From: Oscillospiraceae bacterium | GTDB taxonomy: Bacteria > Bacillota > Clostridia > Oscillospirales > Acutalibacteraceae | Direction of reading: 5' to 3' | Assembly (NCBI GenBank): GCA_029225165.1 | Contig: JAQXVY010000002.1 | Span: 1 to 44,104 of the forward strand | DNA: 44,104 nucleotides | Made by a program: the position numbers and the translations under genes | Part shown: positions 16,645 through 24,792 of the stretch, piece by piece | Numbering within the stretch: position 1 is the first letter of the stretch | Layout: every line of letters starts with the position of its first letter | The notes under the pieces: model-generated | What the model was told of the DNA's origin: nothing | What the model saw: the letters and a program-made list of their open reading frames with translations, nothing else | Database searches by the model: none

Positions 16645-18090
16645 ATGAATATTAAAAAAGTTTTACAAAAAAATCTTACCAAATATAAACAAATGTCACC
16701 GGTTGCCAAGGCGTCCATTGCACTTGTATTTGTTAAATTTCTGCAAAAAGGCATATCAATGATTAGCGGGCCAATCTTTACCCGTATTATGCCTATGGAT
16801 GAGTATGGTATTGTTTCTACCTTTGCCTCGTGGCAATCTGTGTTGTACATTGTATTCACCTTAAATATGTCTGCCGGTGTTTTTAACAACGGTATGGTGG
16901 ATTTTAAGGATGACAGGGATGGTTTCTCTTACTCGATTATGGGGTTAGCCCATTTTGTGACTTTTTGCTGGACAGCCATATATTTTCTGTTTTATCAATG
17001 GCTTCAGCCAATAGTAGATATGAGTCTTGTTTTAATGATAATACTCTTTCTCTATTGCTTTGTCACGCCGGCATATAATTATTGGATTGGCAGAGAAAGG
17101 TTTGTTTTTCGCTATAAGGCACCATGCACAGTAATGTCATTGGTGACTGTGTTTTCTACCTTATTAGGAATAATAATTGTCCTGATGTTAGCCGATGATT
17201 TAAAAGCAGAAGGAAAAATCATCGCAACAGAAATTCCTGCAATAGCCGTAGGTGCTTTCTTTACCGTTAAGCTGTTTCTAAACAACCGTCATAAAAAGAT
17301 TACGAAGTATTGGAAATATGCTTTTTGTTTTAATGCTCCTCTTTTGGTTCATTATTTATCAATGTATGTTCTTTCAAGCTCGGATAGAATAATGATTACT
17401 AAACTTGTAGGTGCTGGCGATACTGCTATTTACAATGTTGCATACACAGTTGCTTCAATTATATTGATTTTTGAGCAGTCTATTGATGCCTCCTATGCCC
17501 CTTGGGTATATCAAAAAATGGAGAAAGAAGAGTATAAGTCTATTGATAAACGAGGACAACAGATTCTGATGCTATTTGGTGGGGCTACCTTACTTTGTGC
17601 CCTATTTGCACCTGAAATTATGAGTGTACTTGCACCGAAAAGCTATTATTCAGGTGTCTATGTTGTACCTGCTGTTGCTGCAAGCGTATTTTTTACAACT
17701 TTATATTCACTGTTTATGCGAGTAGAGTTGTATTGTAAGAAAACAACAATTATTACAATTGCAACAGTTATGTCTGCTTTGATAAATATAGTTTTAAACT
17801 ACATATTAATTCCTAAATTCGGATTTGTAGCTGCCGGTTACACTACCTTGATAAGCTATGTGTTCCTTTCTGTTTTCCATGGGTTCAATCTATATCGAAT
17901 CGGTTTGGGAAAAATATACAATATGAGGAATATCATTTTTCTGTCACTTGCTGTGTTACTTGTAACGCTGCTTATTAATCTTGTTTATGATTACACCTTA
18001 ATTCGCTATTTCTTTATATCTGTTTTGGTTGTTGTTGCAGTGATTAAGAGAAAAAATATTATGTCATTGTTGAAAAAACCACAAAAATAA
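16645..18090 (+). CDS. Wzx-type polysaccharide flippase (MATE/MOP superfamily)
   Basis: A 481-residue membrane protein with 12 or more helices. The N-terminal segment KASIALVFVKFLQKGISMIS with GPIFTRIMPMDEYGIVSTFA is typical of polysaccharide_synt flippases, as is the mid-chain YVLSSSDRIMITKLVGAGDTA. It should move undecaprenyl-diphosphate repeat units across the membrane for the Wzy polymerase. The start ATG at 16645 lacks a strong ribosome site; the upstream sequence is AATAATGGATAGATACATAA. It begins 38 bases after the MenD-like gene. Confidence 0.86.
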   Translation: MNIKKVLQKNLTKYKQMSPVAKASIALVFVKFLQKGISMISGPIFTRIMPMDEYGIVSTFASWQSVLYIVFTLNMSAGVFNNGMVDFKDDRDGFSYSIMGLAHFVTFCWTAIYFLFYQWLQPIVDMSLVLMIILFLYCFVTPAYNYWIGRERFVFRYKAPCTVMSLVTVFSTLLGIIIVLMLADDLKAEGKIIATEIPAIAVGAFFTVKLFLNNRHKKITKYWKYAFCFNAPLLVHYLSMYVLSSSDRIMITKLVGAGDTAIYNVAYTVASIILIFEQSIDASYAPWVYQKMEKEEYKSIDKRGQQILMLFGGATLLCALFAPEIMSVLAPKSYYSGVYVVPAVAASVFFTTLYSLFMRVELYCKKTTIITIATVMSALINIVLNYILIPKFGFVAAGYTTLISYVFLSVFHGFNLYRIGLGKIYNMRNIIFLSLAVLLVTLLINLVYDYTLIRYFFISVLVVVAVIKRKNIMSLLKKPQK

Positions 18091-18121
18091 TATAGAGGAA
18101 TATTTTGGGGGGAAGTATGTT

Positions 18122-19096
18122 ATGAAAGCAATAAATTGGGCTATTTTAGGTACAGGAGTTGTTGCTAACGAGATGGCAACCGCCCTTACAAATTCAGGCA
18201 AGGAAATTTATGCCGTTGCAAACAGAACTCACTCAAAGGCTGTTTCTTTTGCCGAAAAGTACGGTATTAGAAAGATTTATGACTCAATTGATGAGATGTT
18301 TGATGACCCTGAAGTTGATGTTATCTACATAACAACTCCTCACAATACACACATCAATTACATCTGCAAAGGTCTTGAAAACGGTAAGCACATTCTTGCT
18401 GAAAAATCAATCACCCTTAACAGTGACGAATTGGAGGAGGCTGTTTCACTTGCCGATAAGAACAATCTTGTGCTTTGTGAGGCTATGACTATATTCCATA
18501 TGCCAATCTACCGCCGTTTAAGAGAAATTCTTGACAAGGGTTTGCTTGGTAAGGTAAATGTTATCACAATGAATTTCGGCAGTTTTAAGGAATACGATAT
18601 GAATAATCGTTTCTTTAACAAAAACCTTGCCGGAGGTGCAATGCTTGATATTGGAGTGTATGCTCTGTCATTTGTAAGGTGGTTTATGGAACAAAAGCCT
18701 GAGAAATTTTCAACCTGTGTAAAGCTTGCTCCAACAGGAGTTGATGAACAGGCAACAATACTCCTTGAAAACGGCAGTCAGCAAATGGCAACCGTTGCCC
18801 TTACACTACACTCCAAGCAACCAAAGAGAGGTATGGTGTCCTGCGAAAAGGGATACATTGAGATTATGGAATATCCAAGGGCGTGGGAAGCTAAGATAAC
18901 CTACACCGAGGACGGTCATACAGAGGTTATTAAAAGCGGTGACAACGCTGAGGCTCTGAAATATGAGATGGAGGATATGGAAAGGGCAATCAACGGTGAC
19001 GACTCCTGTGTATTCCTCAACTACACAAGAGATGTAATGGATATTATGACTAAAATCCGCAGAGAGTGGGGACTTACCTATCCCGAAGAGGAATAA
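18122..19096 (+). CDS. Gfo/Idh/MocA family oxidoreductase
   Basis: NAD(P)-dependent sugar-type oxidoreductase of 324 residues. The Rossmann motif is AILGTGVVANEMATAL (residues about 7-22). The HILAEKSITLNSDE segment has the catalytic lysine, with serine where many members have proline (EKS instead of EKP). The substrate domain carries GGAMLDIGVYALSFVRWFM, as in the dihydrodiol dehydrogenase branch. It is preceded by GGGGGAAG. Codon use is closer to the first genes of the operon than to the AT-rich middle. It is the last gene before the terminator; it may modify a nucleotide sugar or the product of the MenD-like enzyme. Confidence 0.87.
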   Translation: MKAINWAILGTGVVANEMATALTNSGKEIYAVANRTHSKAVSFAEKYGIRKIYDSIDEMFDDPEVDVIYITTPHNTHINYICKGLENGKHILAEKSITLNSDELEEAVSLADKNNLVLCEAMTIFHMPIYRRLREILDKGLLGKVNVITMNFGSFKEYDMNNRFFNKNLAGGAMLDIGVYALSFVRWFMEQKPEKFSTCVKLAPTGVDEQATILLENGSQQMATVALTLHSKQPKRGMVSCEKGYIEIMEYPRAWEAKITYTEDGHTEVIKSGDNAEALKYEMEDMERAINGDDSCVFLNYTRDVMDIMTKIRREWGLTYPEEE

Positions 19097-19120
19097 TTTT
19101 ACAAAAATATATTATGAAAG

Positions 19121-19162
19121 AAAAGGTTGTGGTAACATCAATTGATGTCCACAACCTTTTTT
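19121..19162 (+). terminator. Terminator of the polysaccharide operon
   Basis: Long hairpin: AAAAGGTTGTGG (19121-19132) pairs with CCACAACCTTTT (19149-19160), with the inner palindrome ACATCAATTGATGT extending the stem. A T run follows. It starts 25 bases after the oxidoreductase stop. Confidence 0.88.
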
Positions 19163-19168
19163 GGATAC

Positions 19169-19193
19169 AAAAACCCACCGAAAAAACGGTGGG
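19169..19193 (-). terminator. Terminator for the minus-strand nucleotidyltransferase gene
   Basis: Stem CCCACCG (19174-19180) / CGGTGGG (19187-19193) with an A6 loop. On the minus strand it is followed by a T run (TTTTTG). It is separated from the gene's stop at 19388 by the family A repeat. Confidence 0.75.
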
Positions 19194-19203
19194 GAAGTAT
19201 TTA

Positions 19204-19362
19204 GGAAACACTGAATAAATCACTTTACACATCTTGTACGCATATTTTCTGCCGGTATGCCCAAAAAATCCTGGTCATACGCCAGTATTACTGCGGTTTT
19301 TTGAACATACCGACAAAAAATCTGACTGTACAATCTGTGCAAATGATTTAATCAGTGTTTCC
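19204..19362. repeat. Family A foldback/MITE-like element, copy 1
   Basis: 159 bp, bounded by GGAAACACTG and CAGTGTTTCC. The ends are imperfect inverted repeats of about 37 bp, and inner arms continue pairing (CGGTATG / CATACCG next to A/T runs), so almost the whole element can fold on itself. It has no coding capacity. Copy 2 at 25662-25820 has the same length and differs at roughly ten or so positions. No clear target-site duplication. It lies between the nucleotidyltransferase stop codon and its terminator. Confidence 0.85.
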
Positions 19363-19387
19363 TTTGCTAAATTTTTTAGGTAGTAAA

Positions 19388-20596
19388 TTATTTGTTTATT
19401 CCGAATTTATCAATAATTTTAATTGCGTTGTAATCAACATTGCTATTTTTCATTTCATTAAGCCAATTTCCCAGACCGCCTTTTTTCCTGTAAGTGCGGT
19501 AGAATCGCTTTATGTAATAAACAGGCAACAATATAACAGGCTTGTCCATATCCCACATTTCTACTGCAACCATATATTCCCTGGGTGGAAATGCCCACCG
19601 TAAAAATCCCTTGATTTTTCCCGATAATTTGTTGGAGTCATAGTGATTTTTTGCCTGCATCATCATTATTTTTTGTGCGTCGGACTTTCCAATGTGACCA
19701 AAGGTTCCTCCGTTCAAAATCTTTTCAAGTGTATAATCAAGAAGCTCATTGTCAATTTCAAATTTTGTAAATTGGGGGAGATTTGAACCAAAAAATTTGT
19801 TGCAAATGTAAAAGATACCTGTTGTAAAATCTGTCAAATTCAATTCATTAACCCATTTTTCAAGCTTTTCAACATCAATGGGATTTTTCTCAAAGAAAAA
19901 TGGCAAATCCAAAAACATCCTAATACCGCATCCGTTTTGTTCAAAATGTTTTTCAAGGTGACAAATTAAAAACATCATATGATATGTGGGGTCAAGGGTG
20001 AATGTGCAGTCATTAATTTTTACAGTATGGCTGAAAGCGTCGCTGAAAAAGTCCAAAGAATTTCCGCTGTGTATCTTTGGATTTTTGTTTGCAAGATTTA
20101 GGTGAATTTCAAACAGTGTTTTGTTGTAGTGGTAATCCTTAGTGTATGCTTCGCTTGCCTCGTCAAAGTATTCAAAGCCATTTTCACGCAGCAGCTTGTC
20201 CACTTCATCAAAGTCCTCTTTGTGTATTAACACATCATAGTCACCCATAGTTCGCAGTTCTTTGGAGGGATAAGCCTTGCTGACTATGCTCCCCTTGAAG
20301 AGAATATGCTCAATATGGTTTTGATTAAACAGCTTCAAAAGGTAATTCAGATTTTGCTCCATCAGAACATTTAACATAGTCATGGAGAAAAAGTTGGTTT
20401 TAAGGGTTTCGTAGGAGTCTGTATTTTTCATAAAACTAAGGTCTTTAATTTTTGAAAAAACAATTCCCTCAACATTATGTATTTCAGACAACCGGCAAAG
20501 TAAATCCTTGTCAACTTCCTCTGAGGGTTCTTTACACTTTTCACCGCTGTAAAAGCATTTCAAGATATAAAGGAAATATTCCTGTGTATAGTTCAT
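19388..20596 (-). CDS. Nucleotidyltransferase-fold protein (NTP_transf_5 type)
   Basis: 402 residues. The segment HILFKGSIVSKAYPSKELR followed by TMGDYDVLIHKEDF is the LKG...R..(G)DxD pattern of the NTP_transf_5 nucleotidyltransferase family, often seen next to glycan clusters. A second conserved part reads EIHLNLANK and the later HMMFLICHLEKHF. The true start is ATG 20596, 4 bases after AGGGGGAG; the longer open frame to 20731 reads into the adjacent repeat and is rejected. It converges on the polysaccharide operon. Its substrate is unknown; a role in modifying the surface glycan is inferred from position only. Confidence 0.8.
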   Translation of the reverse strand: MNYTQEYFLYILKCFYSGEKCKEPSEEVDKDLLCRLSEIHNVEGIVFSKIKDLSFMKNTDSYETLKTNFFSMTMLNVLMEQNLNYLLKLFNQNHIEHILFKGSIVSKAYPSKELRTMGDYDVLIHKEDFDEVDKLLRENGFEYFDEASEAYTKDYHYNKTLFEIHLNLANKNPKIHSGNSLDFFSDAFSHTVKINDCTFTLDPTYHMMFLICHLEKHFEQNGCGIRMFLDLPFFFEKNPIDVEKLEKWVNELNLTDFTTGIFYICNKFFGSNLPQFTKFEIDNELLDYTLEKILNGGTFGHIGKSDAQKIMMMQAKNHYDSNKLSGKIKGFLRWAFPPREYMVAVEMWDMDKPVILLPVYYIKRFYRTYRKKGGLGNWLNEMKNSNVDYNAIKIIDKFGINK

Positions 20597-20614
20597 AAAA
20601 CTCCCCCTAATATA

Positions 20615-20884
20615 CAATGTCGTCAACTTAAGGAAAACCACCACTCGGTCATAACCAGCCACACTCTGTAATAACCAGCCACTCCCTGTCATTCCGAGCT
20701 TGTCGAGGAATCCCCTGCCTTTACCACTCATTTTGTTAGTGAAATCATACTTTCATCTAACCTGATAGTGTCGATTTATACACCACTGCTATCCTTTCAG
20801 ATTCTTCGGTTGCTATGCCCCCTCAGAATGACAGAGTGAGGACGCATACCGTTGTGTGTACATAATCTTAAGTTGACAACATTG
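20615..20884. repeat. Family B MITE-like element, copy 1 (full length)
   Basis: 270 bp with outer inverted ends CAATGTCGTCAACTTAAG (20615-20632) and CTTAAGTTGACAACATTG (20867-20884). The inner core begins CTGTCATTCCGAG and ends with AGAATGACAG. Core text such as CTTGTCGAGGAATC recurs in the other copies. No coding capacity. It lies directly upstream of the ribosome site of the nucleotidyltransferase gene, just inside a -10-like TACAAT (20898-20903, minus strand). Confidence 0.85.
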
Positions 20885-20897
20885 CCCCAATAGGATA

Positions 20898-20903
20898 ATT
20901 GTA
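20898..20903 (-). promoter_or_regulatory. Possible -10 of the nucleotidyltransferase gene
   Basis: TACAAT on the minus strand; no good -35 is seen at 17 bases. If used, transcription would start about where repeat B copy 1 begins, so the repeat would form the 5' leader. Confidence 0.3.
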
Positions 20904-20951
20904 CTATATATTTGACAAAAAATAAAGTATGAAAAATTAGTTTTTATGTAC

Positions 20952-20981
20952 AAAAAAACTCCACCGAAAAAATCGGTGGAG
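20952..20981 (-). terminator. GAPDH terminator
   Basis: Stem CTCCACCGA (20959-20967) / TCGGTGGAG (20973-20981), followed on the minus strand by seven T. It lies 36 bases after the GAPDH stop. Confidence 0.9.
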
Positions 20982-21016
20982 CAGTATTCACTAAATATTT
21001 ATATTATAGATATAAA

Positions 21017-22030
21017 TTATAACTCTGCGAAATACTTAATTGTTCTTACCATCTGTGATGTGTAAGAGTTCTCGTTGTCATACCAAGAAACAGTCTGAAC
21101 CTGAGTTGTGTCTGTGTCTTCCATATATGTGCACATTGTCTGTGTAGCATCGAAGAGTGAACCGTAAGTCATACCAACGATATCGGAAGAAACGATTGGA
21201 TCTGTGTTGTAACCGTAAGACTCAGAAGCAGCAGCCTTCATAGCAGCGTTTACTTCGTCAACTGTTACCTTACCCTTAACAACAGATGTAAGGATTGTTG
21301 TAGAACCTGTTGGAACAGGAACTCTCTGTGCAGAACCGATGAGCTTGCCGTTAAGCTCAGGAATAACAAGACCGATAGCCTTAGCAGCACCTGTTGAGTT
21401 AGGTACAATGTTAACAGCACCTGCTCTTGCTCTTCTCAGGTCGCCCTTTCTGTGAGGACCGTCAAGAATCATCTGGTCGCCTGTGTAAGCGTGAATTGTG
21501 CTCATAATACCGCTCTGGATTGGAGCAAGGTCGTTAAGAGCCTTAGCCATAGGAGCCAAGCAGTTTGTTGTACAGGAAGCAGCAGAAATGATTGTGTCGT
21601 CCTTTGTAAGAACATTCTCATTTACTGAAAATACAACTGTTGGAAGATCGTTACCTGCAGGAGCAGAGATAACTACCTTCTTAGCACCTGCATCAATGTG
21701 AGCCTGTGCCTTAGCCTTAGATGTGTAGAAGCCTGTGCACTCAAGAACTACATCAACGCCGATTTCGCCCCATGGAAGCTCAGCAGCGTTTGGCTTAGCG
21801 TAGATTGTGATTTCCTTACCGTCAACAACGATAGAAGATTCCTTAGCCTCAACCTTATCAGCAAGAGCATACTTACCCTGTGCAGAATCATACTTTAAAA
21901 GGTGTGCAAGCATAGCAGGATCTGTAAGATCGTTAATTGCTACTACTTCGTAACCCTCTGCACCAAACATCTGTCTGAATGCAAGACGACCGATACGGCC
22001 AAAACCGTTAATTGCAACTTTAATTGCCAT
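21017..22030 (-). CDS. gap: Glyceraldehyde-3-phosphate dehydrogenase
   Basis: Glycolytic enzyme converting glyceraldehyde 3-phosphate, NAD+ and phosphate to 1,3-bisphosphoglycerate. The N-terminal Rossmann block is [18 protein letters not shown]. The active-site motif [12 protein letters not shown] holds the catalytic cysteine. Other conserved parts are [29 protein letters not shown] and [14 protein letters not shown]. 337 residues is the standard length. The codon use is more biased than in neighbours, as expected for a highly expressed gene. Its own promoter and terminator flank it, so it is monocistronic. AGGAGG lies 9 bases before the ATG. Confidence 0.98.
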   Translation of the reverse strand: MAIKVAINGFGRIGRLAFRQMFGAEGYEVVAINDLTDPAMLAHLLKYDSAQGKYALADKVEAKESSIVVDGKEITIYAKPNAAELPWGEIGVDVVLECTGFYTSKAKAQAHIDAGAKKVVISAPAGNDLPTVVFSVNENVLTKDDTIISAASCTTNCLAPMAKALNDLAPIQSGIMSTIHAYTGDQMILDGPHRKGDLRRARAGAVNIVPNSTGAAKAIGLVIPELNGKLIGSAQRVPVPTGSTTILTSVVKGKVTVDEVNAAMKAAASESYGYNTDPIVSSDIVGMTYGSLFDATQTMCTYMEDTDTTQVQTVSWYDNENSYTSQMVRTIKYFAEL

Positions 22031-22063
22031 TTTAAAATTCCTCCTAATTTTTAAGGTAATTAT

Positions 22064-22092
22064 ATAATATTACAATATCGTAAATTTTTCAA
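22064..22092 (-). promoter_or_regulatory. GAPDH promoter
   Basis: On the minus strand TTGAAA (22092-22087), 17-base spacer, TATTAT (22069-22064), about 35 bases upstream of the start codon. Confidence 0.55.
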
Positions 22093-22237
22093 TACTCTTG
22101 GGGAAATTTAACCTAAGTTTTGATAAAATTTTATGATATGAAATATTTTTACAAAAAATAATAGGGATTTCTGTACAGTTTTTCACATATAAAACAAATT
22201 ATAATTCTTTATAGAAATTATTATAGTGAAAAATATC

Positions 22238-22266
22238 TTGACAAGTTATCTTTTTTCTATTAAAAT
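22238..22266 (+). promoter_or_regulatory. Promoter of the RNase Y gene
   Basis: TTGACA (22238-22243), exactly 17 bases, TAAAAT (22261-22266). A second, weaker pair starts with TTGACT at 22328. Confidence 0.65.
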
Positions 22267-22272
22267 GTTAGT

Positions 22273-22557
22273 GTACGCAAGTGGGTTTTGCGTAATTATG
22301 GGGACTTTTCCCATTTTGTAAATTTAATTGACTCATTTTGAGCCGTTATATATGGATAATCATTTAGTATTTTTCACCATAATTTATGATGTTATACACA
22401 AACTAAAATTTTTCCCGTTTTTTTCGGGTGTTTAATCTTATTACGGCGTATGCCTTTATTATAGTTTGTAAAATTGAATATCTGTCTTTAACGGCACCGG
22501 TCGATTGTTTTGATGAATTTGAAATTAAGAAACAACAACGAGGAGGTGTCATTTCGT
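22273..22557 (+). other. Long untranslated leader of the RNase Y mRNA
   Basis: About 285 bases between the predicted start point and the ATG, with no gene. It opens with hairpin TACGCAA/TTGCGTA (22274-22294) followed by ATGGG/CCCAT (22298-22314), and has CCCG/CGGG around T7 near 22414-22428. The ribosome site AGGAGGTG is at 22541. No known riboswitch class was recognised. Confidence 0.45.
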
Positions 22558-24111
22558 ATGGAGCTATGGTTAGCAATAGTGCTGATTGTGGTTGCCTTTG
22601 GCGTCGCTTTCGGCGTTGGTACTGTCTTTGGTATTAACAGAAGAAAGCAGGTGGCAGAAAAGGCTATCGGTTCTGCCGAAACCGAGGCTAATCGCATAAT
22701 TACCGAAGCAATCAAGTCAGCAGAAGCTAAGAAAAAGGAGTTCTTGCTTGAGGGCAAGGATGAACTTCATCGCTTGAGAAACGAAAACGAAAAAGAAATT
22801 TCCAGTCGCAGAAAAGAAGTTCAGCGTCAGGAAAGACGAATTCAGCAAAAAGAAGAAACCCTTGACAGAAAAATGGACAACCTTGAAAAGAAAGAGTTTA
22901 GCTTTCAGAAAAAGCAAAAAGAGGTTGAACAAAAGCTTGAAGAGGTAGAGCAGGTTAAGAAAAGCCAGTTTGAAATGCTGGAGAGAATTTCAGGCTACAC
23001 AGCAGACCAGGCAAAGGATTATTTGCTGCAACAGCTTGACAGTGAGCTTGACCACGAAAAGGCTGTAAAAATCCTTGAGTATGAGGAAAAGCTTAAGGAA
23101 GAAGCAGACAAAAGAGCAAGGAATATTATTTCACTTGCAATTCAGCGTATGGCGGCGGACCAGGTTGCGGAGGCAACAGTTTCTGTTGTTGCCCTTCCTA
23201 ATGACGATATGAAGGGACGCATTATCGGTAGAGAGGGTAGAAATATCCGCACTATCGAAACACTTACAGGTGTTGACCTTATCATTGACGATACACCTGA
23301 GGCTATTACACTTTCTTCTTTCGAGCCTGTCAGAAGAGAGATTGCCAGAGTTGCTCTGGAAAAGCTTATTGCAGACGGTCGTATCCACCCTGCAAGAATT
23401 GAAGAAACAGTTGACAAGGCAAGAAGAGAGGTTGAATCCACAATCAAGGCAGAGGGCGAAAAGACCGTCATTGAAGCCGGTGTAAACAACATTCACCCTG
23501 AACTTGTTAAATTGTTAGGCAGATTAAAGTACAGAACCTCCTACGGTCAGAATGTGCTTAAACATTCCGTTGAGGTTTCCTTCATTGCCGGAATGATTGC
23601 ATCCGAGTTGGGACTTAACCCAACAGTGGCAAAGAGGGCCGGACTTCTCCACGACATTGGTAAGGCACTTGACCACGAGATGGAGGGCTCACATATTCAG
23701 CTGGGCGTTGATGTTGCAAGAAAGTACAAGGAAAGCGACGCAGTTATTCACGCTATTCACGCTCACCACGGTGATGTTGAGGCAAAGACAGTAGTTGCCT
23801 GTATTGTTCAGGCGGCTGACGCAATTTCCGCTGCAAGACCGGGCGCAAGGCGTGAAAATCTTGAAAACTACATCAAGCGTTTGCAAAAGCTTGAAGAAGT
23901 GGGCAAAAGCTTCTCAGGTGTTGACAGTTGCTTTGCTATTCAGGCAGGTCGTGAAATCCGTGTTATGGTTAAGCCTGAGCATGTTAACGACGAAAGAATG
24001 ATTCCTTTGGCAAGAGAAATTTGTCAGAAGATTGAGCAGGAGCTTGAATATCCCGGCCAAATTAAGGTTAACATTATTCGTGAATCACGAGTTTCAGACT
24101 TTGCAAAATAA
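22558..24111 (+). CDS. rny: Ribonuclease Y
   Basis: Membrane-anchored endoribonuclease that starts bulk mRNA decay in Firmicutes. From ATG 22558 it has 517 residues: an N-terminal membrane helix ([20 protein letters not shown]), a long charged coiled coil, a KH domain ([20 protein letters not shown]), and an HD domain with [12 protein letters not shown] and the later HAHHGD. The C-terminus [16 protein letters not shown] is typical. I chose ATG 22558, 9 bases after AGGAGGTG, rather than 22510. It has its own promoter and terminator. Confidence 0.97.
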   Translation: MELWLAIVLIVVAFGVAFGVGTVFGINRRKQVAEKAIGSAETEANRIITEAIKSAEAKKKEFLLEGKDELHRLRNENEKEISSRRKEVQRQERRIQQKEETLDRKMDNLEKKEFSFQKKQKEVEQKLEEVEQVKKSQFEMLERISGYTADQAKDYLLQQLDSELDHEKAVKILEYEEKLKEEADKRARNIISLAIQRMAADQVAEATVSVVALPNDDMKGRIIGREGRNIRTIETLTGVDLIIDDTPEAITLSSFEPVRREIARVALEKLIADGRIHPARIEETVDKARREVESTIKAEGEKTVIEAGVNNIHPELVKLLGRLKYRTSYGQNVLKHSVEVSFIAGMIASELGLNPTVAKRAGLLHDIGKALDHEMEGSHIQLGVDVARKYKESDAVIHAIHAHHGDVEAKTVVACIVQAADAISAARPGARRENLENYIKRLQKLEEVGKSFSGVDSCFAIQAGREIRVMVKPEHVNDERMIPLAREICQKIEQELEYPGQIKVNIIRESRVSDFAK

Positions 24112-24131
24112 TAAAATGATACAGAAATCAT

Positions 24132-24167
24132 CAGGTACAGTCCACACAAGACTGTACCTGTTTTTTT
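24132..24167 (+). terminator. RNase Y terminator
   Basis: Perfect 11-bp stem CAGGTACAGTC / GACTGTACCTG around a 7-base loop, followed by seven T, 20 bases after the stop codon. Confidence 0.93.
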
Positions 24168-24189
24168 GGTTTAGCAAAACAAAAGTCCA

Positions 24190-24216
24190 AAGTGCCTCTG
24201 AATTTCAGAGGCACTT
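24190..24216 (-). terminator. Probable terminator after dpaB
   Basis: Perfect 12-bp stem AAGTGCCTCTGA / TCAGAGGCACTT with loop ATT, 4 bases after the dpaB stop on the minus strand. The T tract there is interrupted (TGGACTTTTG). Confidence 0.6.
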
Positions 24217-24219
24217 ATT

Positions 24220-24792
24220 TTATATGAACACAGGCTGATACTGCTTATTCTCATACGCAAGTGTTACACACCGAGGAATCAGGGTGAAGTCGCTTACCAG
24301 AGAATTGGGCTTTTTTATGCAATCATCCTGTGACATTGGAACAAAATATATATTTTTTGTGTTGAGCAATTTTCCGATATTGACCGCTGAGGCACCCAAA
24401 CCGTCGTTGGTGGCTATGGACAAAAGCACAGGTCGTTGTATTCTCAGGTGGCTTTTTACCGCCATAGTAACAGGGGTGTCGGTGATACCGTTTGCGATTT
24501 TTCCCAAGGTATTGCCTGTGCAGGGGGCAACCACAAGCACATCGCAAATTTTCTTTGGACCTATGGGTTCTGCGTCTTCTATCGTCCTTATGATTTTCTT
24601 GTTGGTGATTTTTTCCACTTCCGCAATGAATGACTCTGCTGTTCCGAATCTGGTATCTTTAGTGCTGGCATTGGTGGACATTATGGGGATAATGTCATAC
24701 CCCTCCTCCACCAGTTTTTTAAGCTGTGCTATGGATTTACTAAAGGTACAAAAGGAAGCCGACAGAGCATATCCGACGGCAAGCTTTTTCAC
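24220..24792 (-). CDS. dpaB: Dipicolinate synthase subunit B
   Basis: Flavoprotein-fold subunit (SpoVFB) of the synthase that makes dipicolinic acid in the mother cell for the spore core. 190 residues. N-terminal LAVGYALSASFCTFSKSI and IIPIMSTNAS are family blocks; VLVVAPCTGNTLGKIANGIT is the flavoprotein cysteine/glycine motif, followed by the VLLSIATNDGLGASAVNIG segment. It begins with GTG overlapping the dpaA stop (GTGA), with AAGGAGGA just upstream, so the pair is translationally coupled. Its presence means this lineage uses DpaAB instead of the Etf-based route known in some clostridia. Confidence 0.93.
   Translation of the reverse strand: MKKLAVGYALSASFCTFSKSIAQLKKLVEEGYDIIPIMSTNASTKDTRFGTAESFIAEVEKITNKKIIRTIEDAEPIGPKKICDVLVVAPCTGNTLGKIANGITDTPVTMAVKSHLRIQRPVLLSIATNDGLGASAVNIGKLLNTKNIYFVPMSQDDCIKKPNSLVSDFTLIPRCVTLAYENKQYQPVFI

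Noticed and set aside
20597..20731. N-terminal extension of the nucleotidyltransferase gene
   Set aside because: The extra 45 codons translate family B repeat sequence; ATG 20596 has a strong ribosome site.
22414..22440. CCCG-T7-CGGG as a terminator inside the RNase Y leader
   Set aside because: Only 4 bp of stem and no clean T run after it.
23131..23496. Two open frames antisense to the RNase Y KH/HD region
   Set aside because: Shadows in other frames of a conserved gene.
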